Shown here one piece after another: positions 49,852-60,965 of a stretch of 64,000 nucleotides of DNA. Origin of the DNA: Calonectria ilicicola (taxonomy: Eukaryota > Ascomycota > Sordariomycetes > Hypocreales > Nectriaceae); NCBI GenBank assembly GCA_020809705.1, contig CP085825.1:2108001-2172000 (forward strand), written 5' to 3'. The position numbers and the translations under genes were made by a program. Every line of letters starts with the position of its first letter. Position 1 is the stretch's first letter. The notes beneath the pieces are model-generated. The model was not told where the DNA came from, did no database searches, and worked only from the letters and a program-made list of their open reading frames with translations.

Positions 49852-51071
49852 TGACAGACGTGAGAAAGCCTGGCATGGTTCTCGGTTTCGGGGAAGGAGG
49901 CAGGAAACGATGCCTGGTTCGGCCCTCGTCGCGATGGGAGCGCTCGTTGTTGATGTTTTTTCGATGGATATCCAGCCCGGCTTCGTGCGACAGGCCGGAT
50001 AGTTAGGTGGTGCTTCCCTCCCGTGGCGTTTTGGCGTTTGGCGTTTTCTAGCACAAATCTAGGCGAGTGACGCTGCAAAATCACCCAGAGCGCTGTGGGC
50101 TCAGCGGCTTACAGTGGGCAAGTGCTCTGTAGTTGACCCGTGCTTAGGGCCATCGCGACCCCGCCGTACCTGACATTCCGTTGTCGCGGCTAAGGAGAGC
50201 CTGGGCTCGTGAGATGAAATTAATGCTTGAGAATCGTGAAACAAACATTCCGTGTCGGCAAGAATATATTTGGGGTCACCAGGTTCTTGATGGTCTTTTT
50301 TCATGTCTAGCCGTCTTTTTTTTTCTGATTAATGACTACTGGTTCCATACAATATAATAGATAGTAGCATTTGTGAGTTGGGAAGCAAAAACGGCATCTT
50401 TCTTGCTCACAAAGCAAACTAAATTTGTCATAAACCCTCCCTAACACTTGACGGCACCTGTCAAAATACACATCCCCTTAAATTTACACAACAAAAAACC
50501 AAAAAATCCCAACCCAGTCTAAGATCCCAGATCCCATGCCATGGCATATTAAAAATAACAAGTCCTGCACAAGGCGACTATAACTACAGGGTAGGTCTCC
50601 GAGCTGGAAGGATGGATGTTTGAACTAATCTATGAAACTTAAAAAGGACATTGGTATCAACCTTAATATGGCAGCTGGGGTCATATACCAATGTAAAGTA
50701 TAATTTGTCCAGAATATTTGGTGCAGGATTTGGACGTTGGGGTATCGCACTGGTTGAAAGACAACTTCTACCAACAATACCAACTGCAGTGGATGATGTC
50801 ATACCAAGCCTTGCCATTGACAAGCTGATCTCGCTGCTTCCTCATAGCCTCATTATATATAATACATTCGTTGGGAGGGCTATGCTCCTATGATTTCACC
50901 TGGGGTACCACAAAACTCGATTGCCCTAAACATCGGATTGGATACAGAAATCAAATGAATGAATGGAGAAAACTAACAAAGAAAAGACGTGTATACAAAT
51001 TAACACAAGCATTATATTTATTTACAAGTTAGCTGGCGGGGGGTAAGAACCCGTAGGGGGGGCATAAACTT
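49852..51071. other. Intergenic, SAS4 promoter and IQ-protein 3' flank
   Basis: 1.2 kb. Mixed then AT-rich. Two opposite 80-codon frames around 50584-50893 lack homology or a plausible promoter. Nothing recognised. Confidence 0.55.
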
Positions 51072-52823
51072 TCAAGGATTGCACTGTACACTGGTATCAT
51101 TCTCATGTACAATCCCAAGCTTCTGCATTACCTTTACCTTTGTTCCCTCTGCTTCCCTCCGAGCTAACCTATCCGCCTCCTCCTTTTCCAAGGCTCTCCT
51201 CTCTTTCGCGGCACTTTCGCTCTTGTCCCGTGCTTCTTCCTCTCGCCGTGCCACCTCATCCGGTGCCAGGATTTTGTCACGCCCATGGACGAGTTTCCCA
51301 ATTACCCTCTTTCCCCTCTGCCTGGTCTTCACGTACGCTTCTAGTCCCACCAGCACCGCATATGATTTGCTGATGGAGACATGGCTTAGGTCCACGCCTT
51401 CTTCTCTCAGGTTTCGGACAAACGCGCGGAAGTTGGCTACTGGTGGTCGATAGTGTCCGCTCAGAGGCGAGAGAGACTTGAGGCGACCATTCTTGATCTT
51501 GATCAAGCCGGCCGCGGATATGCGGCTACCTTGGAGGAACGAAGAGTGCTGAAATGCGCCCGAATTCTTGATACCCACGTATAACCTAAACGACGTATCG
51601 GCGATAAAGATCCACGTATTCTTCCTCACGGATTTTCGAAGAAGCTTGTTAAAAATGGTTGCGGTTGACAACTGAGTTATCTTCCTGATGCCCTTTCGCT
51701 CATCGAATTCTGGTGTCGCGTATTTGGCTGCTCGGTCAGCCTCACGTTCTTGCTCGAGCGCAGAGTCGGCATCACTGGAAGAATCAGAGTCCCTCGGTGG
51801 CTCGAGTTCTGGGTTGAAGGCAGGCGTCGGATCATCAGAGGGAACCACGCCGTGTATGCTGTCCTTGTAATTTTCTGATGTATCAATGCGCCGCCCATTC
51901 TTGGCCCAGCATAAACGCCCTTCAGAGTCTATGTTGACAAGATAGTATTGCCGCTCCTCCCGTGAGAGATATCGTACTTGTTCTCGTTCAAGCCGATCGC
52001 GTGGACATGCTTCCAATTCGATGTCGCGCCCCTCTCCATAGTCTAGCCAGTAAAAGAAGTTCTCTTTGGTTGACGACCGTTTCCATTGCTCATGATACAT
52101 GCACAAGCTGCTTCCGTATCGATGTTTGAGATCTACCATTTCGAGAAAGTACCGAAGACCCATAGTTTTCGGCTCGATTTTCTGCTCGGTTGTGGTTTTT
52201 CTGTGTTGACTCTTTGCGTCTGTGTCGCCTTGTGAGGTGTTATCGTCGGAGGATGTAAGTGAAGTGGAATCTGATTCATCAACTTCATTCGCCCGTCGCG
52301 CCACTATGCTTGCCTTCTTCCACCTTACCCGTGCAGTTGATGAACGCCTGGCTTGTGGGATATCTGTTTCTGAATCGGAAGTTTTTTTTTCATCTATGGC
52401 CGACATTGTACGTGGCCGAACGACCTCACGAAATTGTGCTTCACGAATCGCTGATATCCACCGGGTGCTTGCATCTAGCCCGAAACCTTGTATTTCCCTC
52501 CTCGCGCGATAGCCTCGAAAGGTCTTTTGGATGAGCTGCGCAGCCTTTTCTTGTTCATCTTGACTGTAGCTTGGCAAAATATTATCTTGTAAGTGTTTCG
52601 CCTCTGCGTCAAGCGACTGGCGCATCAACTCTTTTGCTTTGTGTTTGTGTTCATTTTCACGCTCCTTTTGGATGGATGCGATGCGATCAAAATCTTCTTG
52701 CGTCGGTGGAACCAATGAGTCCATGTATTGATTTGTTTTGGGCGGACCACATGGGAAAATTGGTGACGTTTGAATCGTTGACATCATGGTGTCCTTGATG
52801 GTGTCGTGGTGGTGGGGTTGCAT
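51072..52823 (-). CDS. IQ-motif calmodulin-binding protein, IQM-like
   Basis: A single minus-strand exon of 583 codons. An IQ motif, IQKTFRGYRAR, lies at residues 98-108 after a charged, coiled-coil-like N-terminus. A Ser/Asp/Thr-rich linker follows (about 180-235), then a conserved region beginning LRYFLEMVDLKHRYGSSLCMYHEQWK. It continues with NFFYWLDYGEGRDIELEACPRDRL and YLVNIDSEGRLCWAKNGRRIDT, and ends with FLQGSRISAAGLIKIKNGRLKSLSPLSGHYRPPVANFRAFVRNL. This IQ-plus-C-terminal arrangement is the one seen in plant IQM proteins and their fungal counterparts. A Glu/Arg-rich coiled coil (about 520-570) closes the protein. It probably binds Ca2+/calmodulin; the downstream role is unknown. The ATG at 52823 is used; a nearby downstream Met pair (MMST, residues 13-14) is an alternative start. 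Confidence 0.85.
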   Translation of the reverse strand: MQPHHHDTIKDTMMSTIQTSPIFPCGPPKTNQYMDSLVPPTQEDFDRIASIQKERENEHKHKAKELMRQSLDAEAKHLQDNILPSYSQDEQEKAAQLIQKTFRGYRARREIQGFGLDASTRWISAIREAQFREVVRPRTMSAIDEKKTSDSETDIPQARRSSTARVRWKKASIVARRANEVDESDSTSLTSSDDNTSQGDTDAKSQHRKTTTEQKIEPKTMGLRYFLEMVDLKHRYGSSLCMYHEQWKRSSTKENFFYWLDYGEGRDIELEACPRDRLEREQVRYLSREERQYYLVNIDSEGRLCWAKNGRRIDTSENYKDSIHGVVPSDDPTPAFNPELEPPRDSDSSSDADSALEQEREADRAAKYATPEFDERKGIRKITQLSTATIFNKLLRKSVRKNTWIFIADTSFRLYVGIKNSGAFQHSSFLQGSRISAAGLIKIKNGRLKSLSPLSGHYRPPVANFRAFVRNLREEGVDLSHVSISKSYAVLVGLEAYVKTRQRGKRVIGKLVHGRDKILAPDEVARREEEARDKSESAAKERRALEKEEADRLARREAEGTKVKVMQKLGIVHENDTSVQCNP

Positions 52824-53553
52824 CTAACCTGTTCTAACAGGCAAAAAACTCGGTTCCAGAAGGTCGAGTTGCGTCATGGGTCGCAGTCAGGCTGTGTGCT
52901 ATGACGACTTGGATAGTCAAATGCCCAAAAGATATCCGAAAGTGGATGCATCCGTAAAATTTGATAATGTCTCGTCGCAGACATGGGCGCTGGATGGTTC
53001 ATGGTGGTCGAGATGCCCTTTTATGGTCCAATCGACATATGACGTAAAGATGTAATCTAGCTCGAAGTCTTCCTTGGCCAAGAATGTGGTAACACCTGCT
53101 CTATCTGACTGGCTATGAGCCGGATATGCGTTCAGCTATTGTGCTACAAAATGTTCAAGTGATGATGGACAATGTTTTCTGCAACAAAGACAGACTGCTT
53201 ATTGTTATGAATCTTAGATTTTGCTAGGTGTGCATTCTAGAGAAATCTTAAAGGAGAATCTTCAACAAACAAATAACACAAATAAAACAAACAAAGATTT
53301 AAATAAACATTTAATTTTATTTCTCATGTAAAAATATTTAAATTGGAGGTTTCATGTGTGCACTTGGTATAATGTATGTGTGCGCGCAGGAAAACTCATG
53401 GTTATTAGGGTCGTCCAGGGCATTATCATTATCGTTGCCACTACTAGCGAGGCGGAATATAGCATACCAATCGTTTGTACATCTGGGGTCCTCCCTGAGG
53501 ACCAGTTGGCAAGAGTATATGTAATGAAGTTATGTGCAATGTGAATCCCGCCC
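52824..53553. other. Intergenic, IQ-protein promoter and YPT35 3' flank
   Basis: 730 nt, with a very AT-rich stretch at about 53230-53345 (A-rich then ATTT-rich). No gene seen. Confidence 0.6.
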
Positions 53554-54345
53554 CTAATCAAAGAGGAACTCTTTGAGGACGGGAGAACCGGAAAATTCAG
53601 GATTTAGAAGAATGCAACTGTAATCTGGGGGTTAGCGTGTGGTCAGAGATATCGTGAAGATGGGCGCCTACTTGAGAAAATATTGGAGACCAGCCCGCCG
53701 CTTCTCTAAGAATCGTGGCCGAAATTTGGAGATGACGCTCTTAGGCGGAAGGTCCGGAACTGCTGCCTCGAACCCGGGGAAGGTCGCAACCAGTCGGCTT
53801 CGAAAGTCATCAAACTCTGAATACCGTTTACGAATGTTCATGTAACTTCCCTGACCAGCTGGGTGGTTAGCTGTCTGCCTGGTGTCTGTGGTTGGGCACC
53901 AAATAGAGGGACTCACATTGAGGGTCTCGACACGAATATTCCACACGACAAATGCGCCGATGTTGGTTGCGCTTCCATTGACTGTAGTGTAGTCGGAGAT
54001 CTCGACGCTCTTTGCCCAGCAAGCATTGTTGCGTTCGTAGTCGCTCGTTTCGTTGTCGCGTAGGGTGATGGCCCCTGGGGGCAGGATGGATTCGACAGAC
54101 ACGTTTGACGTGTTGCGCTGGTGTCCGTGGGAGTGAAGCCAATAGGGCGGGGAGGTTATCGAACTTGGGGACACGGTCGATGAAACGGTGTCGTCCGTGT
54201 CGTGATAGTTGACTGTTGGTGGCGCTTCATGATCGAGCGACGACCGCGGAGTGTGGAACTCATCGGTCAATGCCGAAGGGGGTCGGGCGGGGGACGATGC
54301 GCTACCGACCCAACTGCTACTGGCACGATTCACCACGGTTGCCAT
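53554..54345 (-). CDS. YPT35: PX-domain endosomal protein YPT35
   Basis: Three minus-strand exons: 54345-53917, 53850-53672 and 53617-53554, giving 223 residues. The last exon has only 64 nt and codes the conserved family end CILLNPEFSGSPVLKEFLFD. The PX domain starts around residue 100 (CWAKSVEISDYTTVNG) and runs through NIRVETLNGSYMNIRKRYSEFDDFRSRL, built across intron 1. It continues to LPPKSVISKFRPRFLEKRRAGLQYFL; the RKRYSEF and Pro-Pro-Lys motifs are the phosphoinositide-binding features. In yeast, Ypt35 is an endosome/vacuole adaptor that recruits Vps13 to membrane contacts. Intron 1 (66 nt) is a multiple of three and stop-free, and the acceptor was chosen because only TCAG|GGAAG restores the domain. 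The N-terminal 90 residues are Ser/Pro-rich and disordered. Confidence 0.88.
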
Positions 54346-56974
54346 CAGCTATGCGAGGGAGGAAGATTCATATGCGGTTGTGCCCCGGTGTTCGGAGATC
54401 GGAGGGCGGGAGACGGCGCCGCGACAAGCGGGTGGGCGGCGGCGACGGCGAGTGGTGCGTTTCGGCTGAAGCTTGGGCGAGATGCGGCTGAGATTTATGA
54501 ACCGCCTGAAGAATCAGGTTGATGAAACACACCGAGAAAGAAACAAAAAAGAAAAAACTAAAGGGCGGACGCCTCGACAAATTCAGATGCAGATACGGGG
54601 TCAAGAGCGACGTCGCGGTGGCTTGAGATCTGCGGCAGAGTTTTCCACCGGTTACTGTTTATGAAGTAGTGTCTTCCAGGACCAGGTTGTTGATACCGTT
54701 GTGAAGAAAATGGGTATGCCTGTTGACTGGGTGCACAAAAACATATGACGTGTGGATGGGAAGAGACGAAGCTAATGAACAGAAAGGGACCGTGCAGCCG
54801 AGAAATACGCGTATAGGCGGACGGGGATGTCACTAGTAGAGTGGTGAATGGACATGCCGGATTTTGGACCAGCGTTTTTGCTGGGTAAGTCAGGGGTTTT
54901 TGGGCTTGGATGCGAGCGAATGTCATTGGCATGGTTCTATTTTTTTTTTTGTGTAGCCGATGGGCAGAGGCGCGCCACTCTGCCAAAGGCTAACCTTCAA
55001 GAAGGATGCGCGGCGGAGTTCTGCCTTCCGCTTCATTGAAGATCCATTGATTGGTGTTATTATTCGAATGCATTGGACCTTTGGGACGTCTACGCGTGCT
55101 GTGGGTTGCTCACGGATCCCGTCCCATACTGCCCGTAATCATTGGCAGACGGATAGTTTTTGATTCGTTCGGGCTCTTGTTGTTGATCGATGCGCAACTT
55201 ACCTGGCAACGTCAGCATAGCACTCACTCTATTTGCTCTACAAAACTGATGACAGGAGTTGGTTGCATACTTGGTGGCATATAAATGACTGATGGTGCGG
55301 GGATCATGCAACTGCGTCTCAATATCTCCCCCGACGACCAGTTCCCCGCCTCCGGCCCCGAGCAAGTTCCCGTCCTGACCCGGGCTCGTAGACCAACACG
55401 GTCCATGTCCGTGTAGTTTCAAGAAGACCGAGAGTCGGACGCTTCGTCCGGTCTCTATTTGTTGCAGGGATGATTGGTGCAGGCGAAGCGAGGTGAACAT
55501 CACTCCTTGGCCAATCTCTCTTTTGTAGGATCGCTGGATTCTGAGGTGCAAGTTTGACTACATACTGTACATCCTCTCTTTCCCTGATCAACCAAAATCC
55601 CTCTCCTGCTTTGGATTCGTGCGAATGCTATACGAAGTAGAGCGTCAACTGATCGTCGGAGAGGCGACTTCTGTGTTGAAATACGGTCTAGGCTGAACGG
55701 TCCGGATGGGTCCTATGGTGGTGCGAGCTTCCGGTCATCCCAGGGATCAGGTTATCTCCACCGTCAGATATTGTGGGTTTCCCCCTCCCAATGACTTGCA
55801 CGCACACGTTGGATCCACGTTGCGCCGAGTAATTTTGTTACAACATTCGAGCATCATCATGTCAGATAAATTAACTGGCCAAGCCCGCCTGGTAGATCTG
55901 AGCGAGCAGAACTCTGTGTTTTTGATCCTCGACTCCGCCTCGATTCTAGTCCGGCCGAATGTGAGCTGTGCGTGCCAGGTTGCCGTGCCGGCCAGCGGAA
56001 GCTCTACCCCTGTCATTCGCGTTGTCAGTGTCACAGTCGAGACCACACTTAGAAAGTTGGCTGCTCCTCCATCGAACGCTGAGGGCCTAAGAGGCCTGCA
56101 GGCTTGGCTTTTGTGATGAGAGGAGACAGCTGGTCGGCAGATCCTGGGCTGCCCATCTGGCCCCCGTGGCAGCTGATCCCTGGGCCAGGGGGGGCATTGA
56201 CTCCTATTCAGATTTAGTTTTTTCTTTTCTTTTTTGACCTTTGCTTGGCAGGTCCAGCCCTTGTCTACTGTATTCGTTGTCAAGGAACAACAGATACAGT
56301 TGTTAATCCTACTGTGGAGAGGAGGCTGGTGTCACTGCGGACTGCAAACACATGCCATTTAGTGATTGTCATTGCAGCGCCATGCAGGAAATCTTGCAGC
56401 CCGTCAGCCCAACCATCCGCGCGATGCGTTGCACCACATACTGAGATGGCGCACAAACACACAATCAAACAGTCTCAAGAGAGTTTCTCGGACATAATCG
56501 CGTCACGCGGTTTTTGGCACGTTCAACCGTATGCAAGAAATACGAATGGTACCCCGCGCTGGTCTGGATGCCCAACTGCCTTTCTTGGAGGCGACTCACA
56601 GCCATTGGCCACCACGCTGCACCATGAATCCGTCCGGATAGGCTGGGGTGGGCTCGTAAACGATCGTTCTCGGCGGCGGTCAGATGTGCGGGACACCACC
56701 ATGTATGCACTAGTTGTTGATAGACGTGTATGCGCAATGTCGTGTCCTCGTTGTGCCGTGTTAGCTGCAGTCATGATTTGCTGCAGCCGAAACTCAATGC
56801 GGCTTGCTTTACCCTTGGTTGTACGCATTGTGATTGATCAAATATTGGGGTTGGTGATTGTCTTGCGCATGCACAGGCGAGCACAGCCATGACAAATACA
56901 TTACAACAACAGCAACCGACTGTGGGCTGCAAGCGTCTCACAATTTAGGCGGGAGTGAGACGAGCCGTGAGAAG

Positions 56975-56992
56975 CTGGAGCTGGAGCTGGAG
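56975..56992. repeat. Hexanucleotide repeat (CTGGAG)3
   Basis: Three perfect CTGGAG units in non-coding sequence. Confidence 0.85.
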
Positions 56993-58222
56993 CGTAGCCG
57001 GGGGCTCGCCACCCCATCCGAGTCGTGGAATGGGACACCTCTGAGCTTGACTATACGAATGTGACTACTGTATGCGAGGCGAGCATGTAACGGGCCAGAG
57101 AGGGGAAGGACGGAGAAGTAAGCGTTTGGGGCATGATTTTGACTTCCGACTCTGTGACCCGAAGTCTGTTGCCCGTTGCCGATGCCCCGATGACGGCAAT
57201 CCTCCCCCCCAAAAAGGAAGCTTGCGTCAGGTGGGTGAGACAGTTGAATTGTGACGGATTAACAAATAACATGGGGAGAAACAGTGAATGGCGTAGGCCC
57301 AAGCTAGATTGAGCCCAGAGAAGAGCGTGGAGAGGAGTTGTTTGCATGCTGGGAAAGGAAAAGGGTCCCATATCCCGCCCGACATGGACATGGTGGTGAT
57401 CCCAGACGAGGTTGGCCCCGCCTGGAGATTGGAGATGCAAGCCAGCAGCGCGCCAGTGGCGTCCACCAAACGCCTCCAGGCTTTGGAGAGACAGAAACTC
57501 TTTGTGGCTCCATTTGGCGCTCTGCCCAGAATCGCTAGTTCAGCGAGCCACTCTCGCTCCCAGAAAACGGCGCGTCTGGTTCCTTTTTCGTGCATTGGAA
57601 TAGTGTTGTAGAGTACATTGTACGAGCCACTCGAAACTTGCCATGACGGCCGTCACCGTTGCCCTTGGGCTGGGTCCTCGCTCGCTCGCCCCCGGACAGG
57701 GCAAACTCATTCCTGGGCCCGACAAATGCGCCGAGTGGTGGACGGGTGGTACGGGAAGCACCCCCCAAGGTTTGGTCGGATGTTCCCATGGGACTGTTGC
57801 CGGATGGCCGTTGTCACTGGCTGCCTGGCCTGGGGGGACTGGGGCAGCTCCCACGGGCCCACGGGCTAGGCCAGCCAGAGCGATGCGGATACCACGCTGT
57901 CTGTGCCTGGACCGGAGCTAGGCCCGTTTGATATTGCTTCTTGCTAGTCACCGGTGGTCATGATATCTCCAGCCGCGGGTCTCAGCCCCCGTGGGATTGG
58001 TGGCTCTTGCTTGGCTCATTTCTGCATAAGCTACGGCGATCCTCGCCTCCTCGCTTCACCTTCTCTCACTTCTTTCCGTGTCTCCCTCTTCCTATAATAC
58101 AATAATTTCTCCAACTTTCGCTGCAGTTTGTTGCCCTTGGTCAATCGTTCTGCCGTCGGCTTCATATTACTTTCCTGTGCTGTTCGTACCCTCGCTCATA
58201 CGAACACCTGCCTCCATAATTT

Positions 58223-58428
58223 GTAAGTGAACCAGAATCCAGCCCCTGCATATGTCCCCAGGGCTCCAGAAGCTTGTGTTTTTGTTACCGAGGGCATTCT
58301 GCTGCATGCCAGCTCCCGGCTGCAATGTCGGCCCAAATTACGACCAAGTTGTCACTGGAGAAAAGCTTTTTGCTGGGCCAGTGATAAAGATACAGTTCCT
58401 GGTGATGTCGGCTAACTCAGATCTGTAG
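58223..58428 (+). other. Candidate 5'-UTR intron of the GPI-protein gene
   Basis: GTAAGT donor at 58223-58228. The branch-like GGCTAACTC (58410-58418) is followed by an acceptor ending CTGTAG at 58428, and a pyrimidine-rich leader runs to the ATG at 58503. Intron length would be 206 nt. Inferred from splice signals only. Confidence 0.4.
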
Positions 58429-58502
58429 TTTTTCTCTCTCCTATTCCGCCGTCTTCACACCCACAAACTACACAAAGACCTCGCCGAGTCACCAATATCA
58501 CG

Positions 58503-59210
58503 ATGCCTTCTGTTCGACACACCGTTTTGGCCATTGCTGCCACCCTGGTCGCCGTTGCCCAGGCCGACTACGTGATTGATCCCACCAGCGTCTCGAAGAC
58601 AGTCCGAGGTAAGAATTTACTCTCAGCTTTCAGCCAACACAATCAGCCGAATTGGTTTACTAACGGAACGCAAAGACTCGTGGTGTGAACAAGAATTGAC
58701 CACCTGCCCTGCCATTTGCCAACAAGTTGGTGACGGAACCACCAAGGTCAACACTTGCGATGCTGTATGTTGTACCCTCTCTGTGCACGCCCCAACGCAT
58801 GTCTAATATTTCTCTAGGACAAATTGACCTACGGATGTATCTGCGGTAATGGCAAGCAGCCCAACGTTTCTGAATACTCTCTGTCGCTTCCCTACTTCGT
58901 GTGCCAGGAATGGGGCAACCAGTGTGTCACCAAGTGTGACGGTAGCAACTCATGCGCTTCCAGCTGCCGAGAGGACCACCCCTGCGGTGCCCAGGACCCC
59001 CAGAAGCCCAACAAGACCTCTACCGCCACAGCCAGCACTGTTTCTGCCACCGCCTCAAGCACCACCGATGCCGAAACTGTCTACAGCGACCCTAGCAGCA
59101 CCGATGCAAGCAGCTCGGATAGTGGAGCTGGCCTGGTTCTGGAGGCCGGCTCTCGATGGGGCATGGCTGCGGTCATGGTCAGCATGTTTGCTGGCTTTGC
59201 CATGATGTAA
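58503..59210 (+). CDS. GPI-anchored cysteine-rich surface protein (DUF7707-type)
   Basis: Three exons: 58503-58608, 58676-58764 and 58818-59210, giving 195 residues. A signal peptide is clear (hydrophobic AIAATLVAVAQA, cleavage likely after Ala21). The mature protein has a compact cysteine-rich domain (WCEQELTTCPAICQQ, NTCDADKLTYGCICGNG, FVCQEWGNQCVTKCDG, CASSCREDHPCG) matching the fungal DUF7707-type extracellular domain. A Ser/Thr-rich stalk of about 60 residues follows. The C-terminal hydrophobic segment ends in AVMVSMFAGFAMM, with small residues ahead of it as a GPI attachment site (Ser/Gly around 165-175). It is most likely a cell-wall or plasma-membrane surface protein; the function of this family is not known. 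Codon use is biased toward C-ending codons, suggesting good expression. Confidence 0.87.
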
Positions 59211-60965
59211 ATGGCAATACGTCGTCAGAACTCCCTGGCCAGCCGGCCAGGTGACATTCCTTTCAGCATCTCGATTTGGGCGCCCCCTGTTTTCTTGAAA
59301 GTATTTTGCGTCATTCCTTAAAGCCTCGGATGTATAGGTGTTGGTGGCACGGTGCAATTGATTCTCGAGCTATGTGGTTATTTTATCGGTTTATATTACG
59401 GAACTTGCATATTCCAATCTTAATAATAGTGGTAAGGATTTGGACGGAAGAATGATTCGGATGATTAGCGACTGAAGACGAGTCGATAAACGTGGGAACA
59501 CAAAAATGAAAGCAGGCGATCTGCGCTTCACTTCCTGACTACAATTTGCCTCTGAATTTTTTCCCCCTTCTCGATCGTGAGTAGATGTGTCGTTGATTGT
59601 GGTGTGACAACAATGTATATTTAGCTCCCTGGCCAAACCTTGACATTGATTCACTGCACCTGCTTTCCATCCGGATGCCATAGGGCGTGATGGATTGATA
59701 GTGTGGAGCCTAGCAACAATTGTCGTTGGCTGTGGTGCACGTTAACTTAGCATCGACGATTAAGTTGTGTTCCTGGATCCCCATTGTCACGATATTAGGG
59801 TCGATGATGCCGACGCGCGTGCGCTCGGATTTGTGGATATTGCGACGTGTTGGACCGGATCCTAGCACATGTAAAAAAAAAAAAAAAAAAAGGGTTGTCG
59901 AGAGTGGTTAATTACGGGAGTACCCTCGGCCCCCAACAATCCCTTGCCAACCAACCAAACCTCCCAGATGTGGATATCGTGACCCACTAATTGATCTCTG
60001 TTACTCAGGGATGAAGGATGCTAATTATATTCGTATAATTGGATGGGGGGGACATTAATAAGGCTCTTGAATCTCATTTGATGTGGTGGCTGAGTGTAGG
60101 AGGGTATCCTGAAGAGGAAACGAGAAATGCAGATTTGCGATTGGGTGCAGCGTAGTCACGGAACCAACGGTGTCTGCCCTTTGTAGGCTATTAGCAAATT
60201 CCGCCGTGATCCTTCAGCGAAGCAAGGAGTAGAAAAGGTAGTCAGCGGGACCAAAGCATGCCCGTTGACCGCTTCATCTACCCCGCCTCCCTTGAGGTCT
60301 TACTTTCCATCTGCAAACTCTGGCCTGGCTGGTGATAGAAATTTTTTTTGCGACTTGGAATTGCAGCCCACTACCACACCCACATAGTCCTCGCTACAGG
60401 CTCTCAGCACCCCGGTCTAGTTGCGCATCAGCTCCCGGTGCACTGGAAAACGGCCCCGTCCAGCGCTCCCATCAAGCAACGCGCATCCTGCAGGGGCGAC
60501 ATACCGCCTTTGGCCCAAAAACACCAGGCCGGAGCTCCCCTGGTCTCATAGCCTCGCTCATCTCAACCTGTTTTACCCCCTTTCCTCACCCAAACCCTGA
60601 TTCCTACGACATCGCAATCGGCGTCGCACCCACAAACCGATCCCGCCCTAGCCTGCTCCCACGCGCCAGAGGCTGACCGATCCGAGGCTATCTTCAGATT
60701 TCCCTGATCTTGGCACGCGAGAGCTGCCTGTGTGTCTGCTGCACCTGCACACGTGCGTGAATCGCACCCACTCTGGCGCCCACTGCCACCCACTGCCACT
60801 GCCACCATTTTACCACACCCTTCCACCAGCACCTCGTCCCGTTTCAGCGCCTTGCGACGGCTGTCTTGCAGCGTGTTACCCGCTTCGGAATCCCCTGACA
60901 CCCGGCCTTTAAAGGGTCCCGTTTTCCTCGCCGACCCCCTCCGCCCTCCGGCCCCTCCTACCACC
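59211..60965. other. Intergenic, GPI gene 3' flank and phosphotransferase promoter
   Basis: 1.75 kb, no gene. The notable element is a 19-nt A run (59873-59891). The right part, from about 60340, is C-rich and contains CACCC/CCACTGCCA repeats up to the next start codon. Confidence 0.55.
59873..59891 (+). repeat. Poly(A) run, 19 nt
   Basis: Nineteen uninterrupted A residues, one of the longest homopolymers in the window. The hexamer TTGTCG occurs just after it and also about 155 nt upstream. Confidence 0.9.

Larger units (their letters stand above)
54346..58502. other. 4.2-kb divergent gene-free region, YPT35 / GPI protein
   Basis: No open frame forms a recognisable protein. The longest (56245-56892, plus) is cysteine- and arginine-rich noise without family features. 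C/T-rich and TATA-like sequence (CCTATAATACAATA) near 58092 and a candidate 5'-UTR intron mark the promoter and leader of the downstream GPI gene. No tRNA or repeat family was recognised apart from one short hexamer repeat. Confidence 0.5.

Noticed and set aside
56245..56892. 215-codon plus-strand frame
   Set aside because: Cys/Arg-rich with no motif and no homology recognised; it ends without downstream exons in a region rich in chance frames.
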